Assembly (NCBI GenBank): GCA_904063045.1
Contig: CAJFCJ010000006.1
Span: forward strand, 1,974,946-2,038,945
Length of the DNA stretch: 64,000 bases
From: Dimorphilus gyrociliatus
Taxonomy: Eukaryota > Annelida > Polychaeta > Dinophilidae
Direction of reading: 5' to 3'
A model generated the notes under the pieces. That model did not search any database. It was not told the DNA's origin and saw only the letters and a program-made list of their open reading frames with translations. The translations under genes were made by a program, and so were the position numbers. Below are positions 46,724 to 58,036 of the stretch, in pieces. Positions within the stretch are counted from its first letter, which is position 1, and each line of letters begins with the position of its first letter.

Positions 46724-47923
46724 TCAAGGAATTTCAGGAGTAACATTCAGTATAACTGTTTCACCTCTAGGTCTCTTAGCAGTAACTTTTAGTTTAGTAC
46801 TTTCTTCGACGGCCGAATAAACATCCTTGGCTGATTGAATATCCTTGTCGTTAACATTTGTAATAACATCTCCTGCCCTTAAACCTGCTTTCCAGGCTGG
46901 GGATCCAACTATCACCTTATGTAATAGAACACCATGGTCAACCTCAGGAAAAGGGCCATCCATGACTCCTCGTATCTTTAGCTCCATTATTAGTCTAGGA
47001 TTTAGTGTAAGCATTGTAACGCCAATATATTTTTTAACTGGTGACAGCGATGTTGAACTAGAAGGTTTATCAAGTTTACTAGCTCTCTTCAAAAAGGGCT
47101 TAGCGTAATTGATAGGAATAGCGAAGGAAATTCCAGTAGTAACCTTCATAGTATTAATTCCTATAACTTCCCCATCGAGATTGACCAAAGGGCCGCCTGA
47201 ATTGCCAAAATTAATAACTGCATCTGTTTGAATATATTCCATATCGCTATTTCTTAATCCTAATTCCTTACTTCCTCTACCCGCAGAGCTTACTATTCCC
47301 AATGTGACAGTATTTGATAGTTGAAAAGGAGAGCCCATAGCAATGACCCATTCTCCTGGATCTAGTTGAGAGCTATCTCCCAATTGAAAGATAGGCAAAT
47401 TAGAAGCATTTATTTTAATCGTAGCCATATCTGTTACTCGATCGACCGCTTGTACTACACCTTCGAAAGATCTACCATCCTGTAGTCGGACTAAGACAGT
47501 TCGTCTATTAGCTAAGACATGGGCGTTTGTTAATATCACTCCAGACGGATCAACAATAAATCCAGAACCATTGGATACAGGAATCATTTTTCTACCTGAT
47601 GGATGAGGGCTTTGAATTTCAATGTAAACAACCGCAGGGGATACTTTCTTGACAACCTCAGCTATAAAATTATTATTACTTCTATTCGATATAGCATATA
47701 CTGGATTTACTTGTAGTTCTTTTAAACCTACATATGATGCAAGACCTATGGATGAGATGGTAACTGTTTTTTTCAGGAGTTTTAAGAAGCGTTCATATCT
47801 CTCTGAGTGAGGTTGAGAAGAAAATTTCTTCCTAAAAATTCCATTGGTTAGCGGTAGCCGAAGATTTTTAAAAGTTTTACTTTTTAAAAGTAGATTAAAA
47901 GATCTAAGGATAAGTGCAGTCAT
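46724..47923 (-). CDS. HTRA2: Mitochondrial serine protease HTRA2/Omi
   Basis: A single coding exon of 399 residues. HTRA2 is a mitochondrial intermembrane-space trimeric protease for quality control. The N-terminus is basic and hydroxylated (mitochondrial targeting), followed by a hydrophobic anchor (TISSIGLASYVGL). The trypsin-like domain has the catalytic triad: His in LTN-A-H-V near residue 138, Asp in RVTDMATIKI, and Ser in NFGNSGGPLVNLDGEVIG. The C-terminal PDZ domain begins at KKYIGVTMLTLNP and includes KVIVGSPAWKAGLRAGDVI. After the anchor, AISN could be the mature N-terminus, matching the place of the human IAP-binding AVPS; the Pro at position 3 is lost. Intronless, unlike most genes here. 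It shares a 48-base divergent promoter with LETMD1. Confidence 0.95.
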   Translation of the reverse strand: MTALILRSFNLLLKSKTFKNLRLPLTNGIFRKKFSSQPHSERYERFLKLLKKTVTISSIGLASYVGLKELQVNPVYAISNRSNNNFIAEVVKKVSPAVVYIEIQSPHPSGRKMIPVSNGSGFIVDPSGVILTNAHVLANRRTVLVRLQDGRSFEGVVQAVDRVTDMATIKINASNLPIFQLGDSSQLDPGEWVIAMGSPFQLSNTVTLGIVSSAGRGSKELGLRNSDMEYIQTDAVINFGNSGGPLVNLDGEVIGINTMKVTTGISFAIPINYAKPFLKRASKLDKPSSSTSLSPVKKYIGVTMLTLNPRLIMELKIRGVMDGPFPEVDHGVLLHKVIVGSPAWKAGLRAGDVITNVNDKDIQSAKDVYSAVEESTKLKVTAKRPRGETVILNVTPEIP

Positions 47924-47971
47924 TTTTTTTAAATCAGTGAAATATTCTCTCAGTGACCTGAAAACTGGTAA
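47924..47971. promoter_or_regulatory. 48-base bidirectional promoter core (HTRA2 / LETMD1)
   Basis: The two start codons are separated by only 48 bases, so the transcription units must share control elements or overlap at their 5' ends. Both products are mitochondrial. No TATA box is visible. Confidence 0.6.
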
Positions 47972-50189
47972 ATGGCTCCCTTAACAAGTCATGCTTTACG
48001 AACAATTTGCCAAAATAGGATCATCCTTGGGCAATTAAATCCAAAAATCGTCCAAAAGTAAGCTTTATTAATTAAAGATAAATTTATTATTCAATTTTCT
48101 TTTTAAAAAAAATTTCAGTTCATCTATTTCTTCAATTAGTTATTGTCAAAGTCGCCGAATAGCTATTTCATCAGTTTCTTATGACAGTTCAAAAGATATA
48201 AAGACTCCTTCAAAATTGAAAACTGTTGCTGTTAAAAAATATGTTGGATTGTTAGGAAAATTCGAACAAACTTTGGAAAATAAGTATCCAAAGGCTCATA
48301 AAATATTTCTCTTTTTTAGGCAGGGTAGGTTTTCTATAGATTCAATTACTATATATTAAGATATCAACATAAAACATTTCATTAGGTGTAAAAGATTTTT
48401 TTGCCGACACAAAAATGCACTATAAAGTGACAACAGACTTATGGAAAGGCCGTAGTCCAAAAACATTTACTTGGAGGGAGTTGGAAAATTATAGAACCGT
48501 AAGCCATTGTCTATAAGTCTTTCTCGATTTGTAGGCCATTTTTTTTTCATGTTAACATTTTAATGACCTTGGTTTTTAAGAAAAATTATCGTTTAGTTTA
48601 AAGTTTAGCTATTGAATGCTGTTGTATATCTTTATTAGTTTCCTAAAGATTTGATGAAAGTCGGTCCATCCGTTGTTCTTCTCAATTTGCCAATCACAGA
48701 TGTTCTTTTTCCTTTTGTTATGTAAGTTTAACCAAGAGATACTAATCTAGATAGAAGCTACAATTAAGTGAAAAAATATTAGTATGAATGCTTGTAGTTT
48801 ACAAAGGGGTTATAGATGATAGCAAACAGGTGAAGTACATTTTATACCTAGTAGAGGATAAGAGTAATTGATAATAAAAAAAAACGTTTAACAGCATGAA
48901 ATCTATAGAATTTACTACAAACGTTTTTTTTTCGGAAGCTGAGCTGATAATTAATAATGTTTCTCATTTCAAACAGCATTTATATGACATTATGAAATCT
49001 GCTCCAGCTTTAGTAATATTCGCCGCTCCTGGCGGTTATGCTTTGCTTCCGATTGTGTGAGTGATGGGATAGTAAGACTTAATTATAATCAATAAAGTGA
49101 TTCTGGAGAATTCTCTCAAAACTGTTTTAAATCAATTATTACCCAACTATTAATAATTATTAATTTCTTTCTAAACAATTCTACTGATTCTTTCTATTAT
49201 AATCAATTTATCTATTTGGAAAATAAGCTGAAACCTTCATTGACCTTGAAAGAATGATAATGTAAAGTAGAACTTCAGAGTTACTTATAAGTTGATCCTT
49301 CCATATAATCTCATTATTATGGAAATTTATACATATATATATATAAATGTCAATTTTATTTTAGATACTTCTTTCCGAGGCAGCTGTTGTGCAAACATTT
49401 CTGGACTGAGGAACAGCGAGAAAAATTTGGATTGTATTACTTTAATCATAGAATTAAACACTATCCTAATATCATGCACTATATGGAGCAACATTCAAAA
49501 GATATTAAAAAAGAGGATCTAAAGTTGAAATTCAATAATTTATTGCAACAAGTTTGTATCTATACTTTTATATTGCGGTTGAACAACAGAATTTGTAAAA
49601 ATATAAATTGTTAATCTATAGATTCAAGGGGGAAAGAATGGAACAATTGAAGATCTTCTTGCAATCGAACGACTTTTTGTTAATAGACCATTTGCTTTAG
49701 GTTTTTTATCTAAGGTTCATAGAATACATTATTGGCATATTGCTAAAAGTTGGTCGTTTTCAACTTGGAGAAAATCGAAATTAATTCAAGATATTCAGCT
49801 TATACATTATATTGATTTGGCTTTAGATAAGGAGAATTTAAACGAATTGACCAATGATGATTTAAAGACGGTAAAATATGATTAATTAATTTCTGTATAA
49901 GATTGAAACTTGTTTATTTTTCAGTTGTGTTTTTCAAGGGGTCTTTGCCCTGTAGAGGTCGATAGAGATACTTTAGTAAACTACTTAGAAGAATGGATAA
50001 AATTGAGCAAAAATATCAATGGTATACTAATTCATATTATCATTTGCCTGAGAAAACTTTAATAATTTCTCTTTTTGATTTATAGAAAATAATTTATCGT
50101 TGCTGTTACACGCTCCTGTTTTGCTAACCTACAGAAGTAAATCAAATCAAGATTTGATAGAGAAATGCGAACCTATTAAAAATAATTAA
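47972..50189 (+). CDS. LETMD1: LETM1 domain-containing protein (LETMD1), with two alternative membrane exons
   Basis: Exons: 47972-48057, 48119-48324, 48386-48498, 4a 48639-48721 or 4b 48977-49056, 49365-49551, 49622-49870, 49925-50021 and 50086-50189. With 4a the protein has 374 residues, with 4b 373. It is a mitochondrial inner-membrane protein. The basic N-terminus fits mitochondrial import. After the membrane segment, VYFFPRQLLCKHFWTEEQ is the family hallmark preceding the LETM1-type ribosome-binding-like domain. The C-terminal SRGLCPVEVDRDTLVNYLEEW and LSLLLHAPVLLTY match human LETMD1. Exons 4a and 4b both start in phase 0 and end in phase 2, and both encode MK-x-x-PxxV followed by a hydrophobic helix with a proline. 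Using both would break the frame, so they must be mutually exclusive. Confidence 0.92.
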
Positions 50190-50789
50190 CTTTTTCTATA
50201 TTACGTAGATTAATTATAATTCTCAAAATATAAGAGCAAAATGCTCCTATTCTTTTTCTATGTTGAAGATATTATCTGAACGAAGAAAGTTTAAGTAGAC
50301 AAGTAGTTCACTTTAGAATGACATTTTTTTTCTTTGATTCTTTTCGTTTTTTATTGAGTTTAATTTATTTTTTAAGTGAACTTAAAAACTTGTTTTTGAG
50401 ATCTAGTAAACTTTGACTGAGGACTTTAACGATAAAATCTGACCAACTGACCTACATATCTTGAAGGAGATTTTTTTATACAAACAAGACTACAATACGG
50501 ATAATAGTATTAATTTTCCGAATCTCTGGCAGGAAGTGTGTAGTGGACTGTTTATATTTTTTATTTCCGGATATAACTCGAAACGAAATTTTTGTCATAT
50601 TTAGTCCAAAATAATTAAGTAATACAATATTTTATAACGGAATTATCAGTATTAGTTTAAATTAGTGTATATATTGAGAGAGTCTAGAGGTGCGTTAAAA
50701 CAAAAACCTACTAATAACTGTAGCAGAAAACATAACATGTCAAAATATAGTTAGGCCTAAGGAATCAAAATTAAGAGAATATTCGAAAA
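50190..50789. other. Spacer between LETMD1 and DOK-like gene
   Basis: AT-rich, no open frame of note. It holds the LETMD1 3' UTR and the DOK promoter. Confidence 0.5.
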
Positions 50790-53700
50790 ATGTGGAGTAA
50801 TGGTATTCTGAAAGAAGGGCCTCTATTATTGTCTACTTGTCTTTTAGCTGACGTAAGTATTACTATATCAAAGATATACCATTTAACCTCCTGTTGAACT
50901 CTATCCTTATGCATATTTCACTAGAATTCCAAATTCAATTTTACAGTATAATCGGTAATATCTAATATTTTTCCTTTCATTAAATATATATATATATATA
51001 TATAATTAGGGCAAATATTTAACAATGATTAAACAGCAGTCATAAACCGTTATTTTTTTTCGCTATCAATTATATATAAAAAATCTCTTGAATCTAATTT
51101 TATTCCTGATATATTCATTCCTCTGATATCAATTATTTCTATTTAAATATTTTACATACATTTCAGAATCAACGACTCTGGGAAGAATATTATTTCGTAC
51201 TCTTGCACATAGATAAAAGTGAACCTAGACTCAATTACTATCAAGTAATTAATTAATTATAATGATTAATAACTGTTTATGCATACTATATAAAAAGATA
51301 TACACTGTATATACACTAATGTATTATATCATAGAACCAAGAGGAATTTAAACAATACAAAATTGGAAGAAAGAATGAAGTTAAAAGTATATATGTTCAA
51401 ATTATTGAGAAATTAGAAGATATTCCTGATGAAGATCAGCAATATATGTTTCTGTAATTAATTAAATTATATTAAATGTTCATTTAATCATTATTTTTTT
51501 CTTTAATAGGGCTAAATTAAAAGATGGAAAAGCTTATTATTTTGCTGCTACATCTCTTGATGATAAATTATCTTGGATTGATTCTATAAGAATCTGTTTA
51601 AAAAATTCAATAAGTGATGATAAACCAAAAAGACTATGCTCTTCTGCATTTTCAAGTGCAGACGATCTTGGTAGAACTTTGGTTTTATATCTTTATCTTA
51701 ATAATCTTTAAAATATTTTAGGAGTGCTCATCAAATCCTATAAAGTTGAAGTAAAAGAGACAACTGCATCACAAAGGTGTAACATTGAAGTTGGAGCCGA
51801 CATCTACGAACTTAAAGTCTATACAAATTCGCTGTGTTTACATATTGGTGATCAAATTCTTTATAAATGGCCGTTTGCCTTCATAAGACGTTATGGTCGA
51901 ACAACGCATAAATTCACTTTTGAAGCTGGAAGAAAGGTGATATTTAACACATTTGTTTATTTATTTGTCAGAAAATTTATTGAAGATAAATTACTTATAT
52001 ATTTTTAACTAATACTAATGCTAACGCTAAGGCTTAACTTCGCACAAGTACTTTCTAGGTATGTTACAGGCAGATAATTTCCAATTATTAGACAATTTGG
52101 AATACCAAGGACATCCTATAGTGTTATTGTTCGAAAATCCGCTTCCTATATCCCAATCTTGGAAATTTAGCACAACCCCTATAATAAAGAGTAATAAATA
52201 ATTGTAGACAAATATATACACTGTATATACAGTATATATGTATATATCAATTTATACTGTATATATACATTATATATGTCTATCTTAACCTGTTTCAATC
52301 CAGTACCAAGTATCGTTTACACGATGTAAACCTAACCAAAAATCATCAGTAGGTCCTCCTAAGTTAATAGATTTCCATAATTTATACTTGCTGATATCAT
52401 CGAACGACGCCTGTTTAGCTGGCGAAAACTCGAAACATTGTGATTGTCCATATTCATTAGAGCCATTTGTCAATTTGTAGCAGATAGTATTATGAAAACC
52501 ACTGCATTTCCAGGAGCTATCGATGACCGTTAATGTTGTCTGTTTCAAAGGCTTTGTTGTGGTTTTCTCTTTTGTCATTAATTCTGAAGTTGACAGGCTA
52601 TCTGATGTTGTTTTTAATCCAAGACTAGTAGTCTCTATTGAAGTATCTAGTTTATGTATTTTATTAGGAGTCGTTGAAATAGCCGATTCAGTTGTTTTTA
52701 CAGAAGTTTCTTGTTTATTGACAAATGTTGTCTTTAAATTTGTTGTTTTCGTACTTATTTCCGATTGATCAGTGATCCCAGTTTGACTGCTTGTTACACT
52801 AGGATATTTAGTTGTCTCAAGAATATCTTGATTGCAAGCAGGCTGCCCTAGAAAAAAATAGATAATTGATGAGCTTTTATCGTAAATTTATATTTGATTC
52901 TGTATATTTTAATAAGAATACTGTATAAATGGCAAGCTCTTGGTTCTTTGCAATTTTGACAAACCAGATAGTTGATGTTAGAGAGGTTTAAGTGATGCTT
53001 TAAGTAGAATCCTTCAGGACACAATTTGCTATAACAAGATTCAGCCTTTAGACATTCTATAGCACAGCTTATACTGTTAACGGGTATTTTTAAGGGAGGG
53101 ATTTCTACTCTAAAGTATCCATATGCATAATCCTGCGATCTGTAGAGACTAGGCACTGTGGATAGCGTTGCGTCTATAAAAATTAGGATTAGTGATAAAA
53201 ATGCAATATCAAATGCCATTGCTGGATAAAGAATGATTCGAAGTTTATGAAAGATGCTCTACTAATACGAATAAATACGTAATAATAATAATAATTTCCT
53301 TTTGTCCCTTTAACAGTCGGACAGCGGAGAAGGGTTATTCATTTTCGGATTAAACCCCGAGATCGAAGATAGACGAAACAAAGGCGAAAATGTTCCAAAC
53401 GATTTTCCAATAGGCGACGAATTATTTAATTGTGCACGTGATCAATTCTCAAGTAAGGGAAAAAATACTGGTTCATTGGAAAAGCCTAAACTCCCACCTA
53501 GAAATGATGCTCTTCATACAAGCAAACCCCTACCTCCAGCTCCAATTTTGCAAGAGAAAAAATCGAATTTCCAAGAAGACTCTAGTCAAGACAGTAGTCG
53601 TAAGTGACATAAAACGTTTAACAAATTAAGCCTTAAGTAGTAATCTCTTATGTAACTTATTTTTAGCTGTCGGTACAATGAGATCAATGAGAGATTTGAT

Positions 53701-53851
53701 AGAACTAACAAAAGTAACGCCATTCGAATCAAATTCAGACTATTCAACAATCTCTTTGGCTCAAGCAGCAAGAGGTCAAACAACAGATCCCACTGAAATG
53801 CACGAAAATCCGTACGTCGACCCAGAAGAATTAGATTTTAAACGCTTATGA
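50790..53851 (+). CDS. DOK-like docking protein (PH and PTB domains)
   Basis: Seven exons: 50790-50852, 51167-51244, 51335-51453, 51510-51670, 51722-51936, 53317-53599 and 53667-53851, giving 367 residues. DOK proteins are adaptors downstream of receptor tyrosine kinases. A PH domain spans residues 1-120 (NGILKEGPLLL, WEEYYFVLLH, YYFAATSLDDKLSWIDSIR with the conserved Trp). An IRS-type PTB domain spans about 140-250 (SYKVEVKETTASQRCNI, LCLHIGDQILYKWPFAFIRR, HKFTFEAGRKSDSGEGLF). The tail has proline motifs (KPKLPPRND, KPLPPAPI) for SH3 domains and tyrosine sites (SDYSTI, ENPYVDPEE). YVDP has the YxxP form bound by Crk or RasGAP SH2 domains. The 1380-base intron 51937-53316 contains a complete lectin gene on the other strand. 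A polyadenylation signal is at 53894. Confidence 0.88.
52027..53219 (-). CDS. Secreted mucin-like C-type lectin domain protein, nested in DOK intron
   Basis: Three exons, 53219-52922, 52847-52290 and 52178-52027, giving 335 residues. A signal peptide (MAFDIAFLSLILIFIDATLS) leads to a cysteine-rich region (ISCAIECLKAESCYSKLCPE) like an apple/PAN-type module. About 100 residues of Ser/Thr-rich, probably O-glycosylated stalk follow (repeats of TTS, KTT, STT). The C-type lectin fold begins at SSWKCSGFHNTICYKL and includes DDFWLGLHRVNDTWYWIETG, the WIG/WxG-like core, and a final CNIPRKYLCEVKP. The calcium-binding EPN/QPD and WND motifs are not present (NNWKLSAC stands at the WND place), so calcium-dependent sugar binding is doubtful. 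Its exons lie wholly within DOK intron 5, opposite strand. Confidence 0.85.
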
Positions 53852-54489
53852 TAAAACTCCCATAAAGAATGTAATCATAATCATGACACTAACAATAAAC
53901 TTTACATAGGTGCTTTCTTACGTTGTCCTCTAATATAAAATTAGGAAAAACTTAAAAAAAAAATTCATACAAGTCGCTTTGTAGATGTTTTTCCCCTACT
54001 TTTTAAAAAAGTTTGTTAACCTTTTTGCTAAACGTCAAAGCTTAAATAAACATAAACAGTTATTTACATACAATATACGTTATATTATTTGATATTAACC
54101 TAATTTTTGTTTATACTCTTTGTTATTAGCTATCTTTTTCTTATAAATAAAAAGAAATATTTAGCGTTATTAATTTTATATAGAAGAGATTGAAAAAGAA
54201 AACAAGTATATTTAAAATGTTTGTCTCCAAATTATTCAAGTCAGTAATACGCAATTTATTCATAATTGTTAATGCTGAACAGACCTATTATACAAGTGAC
54301 AAACGCAAGATCAAGCAGTACTTTGAACATTTTAATTACGCTATTATGGCAAAATTTGCTTTAGTGCAACAAAATGATTAATCAAAAAAAGTACAAATAG
54401 AATTCATAAACGTCGTCTAAAAGAATTTTTAGCTGAAGGATTAAACTTGAAAAGTAATGCTTGTTTCTTTTTTATTGTTTTTTTATTAC
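53852..54489. other. Spacer between DOK and CAPZB (convergent)
   Basis: AT-rich with two 3' UTRs and the DOK polyadenylation signal (AATAAA, 53894-53899). A 63-codon open frame at 54190-54381 has no recognisable features and is not called. Confidence 0.5.
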
Positions 54490-55811
54490 TTATTCTTTGG
54501 CAGGGTTACGATTTTTCAAAGCACTTAATAAATCTACATGAAGATTCTCTCTTTGCGCGGTATTGCTTTCCTCAATCGATCTTAAGCCATTGACAATATC
54601 TTTCGTCTTTCCGAAGTAAATGTCATTCATTGTATTACGAATTTTGTTCTCCATATCCTGAATGAATGAATAGGTTGTATAAATAATCCATAATTAAGTA
54701 CGTTCACATATATACACATATATATATATATATATACTGTATATATCATAGAACGAAAATACACATAGCAATAAAACTTATCCTAGAAAATTCAATATGC
54801 TTACCTCAACCATTCTCCCCATGTTTACAATGTGCGTTTGGGCTTCGCTGATGGATAGATCATCTTCTCTTTGTCTGGTAATTTGACCGCCCAAGTGCAT
54901 GTTTCCTGATGCCTCCTTGTTTGTATTCAACCAGAGCATGGCCGTGGAAGTTAAGCGATAATGAGCACTCTTGCCACTTGCCTTTTCCTGAACTTCAAAA
55001 ACGTGCATAGAATCCCATTGACCGGTAATCATTTTTGAGCCATCGCCTTGTTTCTTCAGTAGTACACAAGCAGCAAAACAATGATCTAAATCCCAGAAGT
55101 ATACAGAAGAAATTCCTCCTTCGAAATACATTTCCCTATATTGGTCGAAAGCTTCATTACCTTCTAACTCCATTTGTCTTAATCTATTCGACGGGACAGT
55201 ACCATCGTCCAAAGGAGGAAAATAACTATTAGACCAAGGTGACCTATAAGAGTCTCCATCTCTATTATAATCGCAAATCAAGAAGTCTTTTCCTATAACC
55301 GTATCACGCATAATTTGTAGGGGCCTGTCAACAGCGGCAAGTAAATCTTCCAGAATATCTGGGGCTAAATCAATTATTTTCTCTATATTATCATCAACTT
55401 TTTGAGGGGGAAGCCTCCGGAATAAGTCTAATGCGGAATCTAACTTTTCAGCCTGTCGATAAAGAAATTGTTGTTATGTAATTACAGAGAGGAAATTAGT
55501 GACAATATATCTAATATCATACAAAATACCTAATAATCAACAAACAAAGAGTAAATTTTGAAATAATTAAATTGAAAACAATTTTTAAATGAATTTTTAA
55601 TTCTATATTTAAATATGTTGATCTCTAATTAAAAGCTCTTTATCCTTCTGAAACTTTCCGTGAACCGGTGGATAATTCAGGAAATGAAAAGGTGAAATAA
55701 TTTTTTGAATCATTGCATTAATAATTATTTTTTGTCCGAATAAAATATAGGAACTCATGCTTATTAAATAGAAAAATGATAAAACAATATCATTAGCAAA
55801 AGTCTTACCAT
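54490..55811 (-). CDS. CAPZB: F-actin-capping protein subunit beta
   Basis: Three coding exons, 55811-55809 (the ATG alone), 55452-54805 and 54657-54490, giving 272 residues, the usual length. With the alpha subunit it caps actin filament barbed ends. Conserved landmarks are [79 protein letters not shown] and [21 protein letters not shown]. The last exon encodes the tentacle helix ([20 protein letters not shown], ending NRNPAKE). The start codon sits alone at the end of exon 1 followed by GTAAG; the next intron is 356 nt. No other in-frame ATG precedes the conserved N-terminus, which supports this start. A microsatellite copy of TATATACTGTATATA (54731-54746) lies in the second intron. Confidence 0.95.
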
Positions 55812-56347
55812 TTTAGCTTCTTAATACGTTATTTTACTCCCACCTCCTATAGAAAAACCGGATATAAAATTATCGGAAGTTGTTATGTTTTTGATATGGA
55901 ATCCTGTACCGTTTACACATCCGCTATGGGAAATACGGCTCAGAATTCGCTACCTTACTATAACAACCACGTGACTTTAAAAAACCTTATCAGTGGACAA
56001 AAGTTTTTAATACACCGCTATGTTTTATATAGGTTTTTTTTAAAGGATATCCAATCCTGATAAAGCATTCTTCCGAATTTATGATCAGTTTCCTAAAATA
56101 GATGAAGTTATTGATATATTATTGCGATTACAAAATACAGTAAAAAGTATCCTCCGTTCAAGAACTTTTTTATTAAACTTTAATTGTCAATAGAATTAGC
56201 TGAACAATCACATTAAATATATTAATTATTTCCTTATTTTTCAGTTTGTTGTCATAAATTTTTTAACTTTTAGTATTAACAATAAATAACAATGGTAAGT
56301 TTGAATGAATGTTTTCTGCGTTCAAGTGATACAGCATAATAGGCTAG
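55812..56347. other. CAPZB promoter and spacer to PNLDC1
   Basis: AT-rich. It contains the upstream part of CAPZB exon 1 and the 3' UTR of the ribonuclease gene. No other feature is seen. Confidence 0.5.
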
Positions 56348-58036
56348 TCAATTTACGATTGATCTAAACAAGAATATCGAAGTTAAGCCAGTTAAAATGG
56401 AACAAACATAAAGAACACCCCTTAAATATTTATTATGTTTGTAGGGATCATAGATAGTTATTATAAAGTCGTCACTTTGACGGAAAGCTTCGCAAATTCG
56501 TCTAGCCGATCTATGAGAATCGGTAGCTATAGTCGCTGAGTTTGCGTCAATTTTACGTATGTTAACAAAACCGTATGAACCCAAGATTTTAGTTAAATCT
56601 TCAATCGAAGTTCTATTTCCGTAACGTAAAATTTTAGCATACAAGTGAGGAGGTCTTCTGCTTGAGGGTTCAACCCCGATTATATTCAAATGATCCGATT
56701 TAGCTTGTATAAGATTAATGCGATTTTCACAATTTTTAACGGAAGATAATAACTCAATAAATCTCATGGGCCCAACTTTTGATAATGCGTTGTCGTGTTG
56801 AGCTAGAACATGTGCTAATCTTAAGAACACATCACAGCAAATGTATGCATCGCAACCTGCCTCATGTAGAACAAGTTCCGTTTCGTATTTCTTATTCTTT
56901 GTATGACGAACACGAGGTTTGTTCAATAGCTGATCACCAGCGTTAACGAGACTTTGATGAAGTTCGATAAGACCGCCTGTTGTTTCAATCTGATAGGTTT
57001 TGAGAGTTTTTACATTCCTGTAAGAAATCTAAAGAATAAATAAAATAGATTTATTAATAGAATACATGCATACTATTGAATATGTTTTTAAATAAATATA
57101 GAATATGAATAATTACTTGTTTTGTATCATAAATAATTGGAAAAAGTTCGTGTAATTCGGCTTTAAACAGCTTTAAACTATTTGGTAAAGATTTATAGCA
57201 TTTTTCAAACAAAAATATAAGATCAGCCAAACAGTTGTGTCCTATTATTGGTTTTTTTGCGGCTATCATCTCTCTAAATACGGTTGTAAAGCCAAGGATT
57301 CTTTCAGTTTCGATTTCGGAATTAATAGATTCCTTTAAAGCTCTCACGTCTTTTTTATTCTTTTTTATAACCTGAACATAGCCTTGGGCAGAGTCATAGG
57401 TCCAAACGTTATTGAATCTCTCGCGTATTTCTTCATGTAAAATCTCACCAAAGGCTTCCTGGCGTTCGGCAATTGTGATAGACTCTCCTTCCTTAGCGTT
57501 TGTTACCCATTCGCTAATCATTGAGAAGATAGTATTTACGGAATGGCTTAATCTCCTATTACTCTCCCAATAGAGCTCTTCTTCGTTATCATTCATAAGC
57601 GAAATACCATTCATCCATTTTTGCATATCGAATCCTAAATAATTGTCAACATTCAGTTTCTTCTATTCAATAGAAAAAATTGAAACTTACCATTTCTTGT
57701 TAGAAATTCTAACGCTTCCGAATCAACCCTAAACTGTCTTCGTAAACGGTTAAATGTTAAAGGGAAAGTGTAAAAATTATAACAAGTAACAGTAAATATC
57801 CCTGGAGATTCTTCTTTAAGACAACAAACGCCTGCCTGAATTATTTCAAATGCTTTCGCAATTTCGCGAAGTTTACGATAACGGTCTTGAGCAATATCGA
57901 ATAATGAAGTCGATTCAACATTTTTTATATAAATTCCTGAAAATTCGCAATCTATTGCTAAGGCTATAGATTCCTGTATGTCCCTACGAATTTCCGGTAG
58001 TAATTCAATAAAGTTGCTGTTTGTAATGTCGCACAT
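56348..58036 (-). CDS. PNLDC1: PARN-family 3'-exoribonuclease, PNLDC1-like (piRNA trimmer)
   Basis: Three exons, 58036-57691, 57634-57117 and 57028-56348, giving 514 residues. The DEDD catalytic residues are all visible: Asp and Glu in LAIDCEFSGIY near residue 30, Asp in IIGHNCLADLIFLF near 255, and His and Asp in LHEAGCDAYICCDVF near 340. The family segments TVTCYNFYTFPLTF and FLTRNGFDMQKWMNGISLMN fit PARN. The last residues form a membrane anchor (YLRGVLYVCSILTGLTSIFLF). A C-terminal anchor, with no recognisable RRM after the nuclease, distinguishes PNLDC1 from PARN. PNLDC1 trims piRNA 3' ends at mitochondria or ER in other animals, so this implies a piRNA pathway in the germ line. The subfamily call rests on the anchor. 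Confidence 0.85.
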
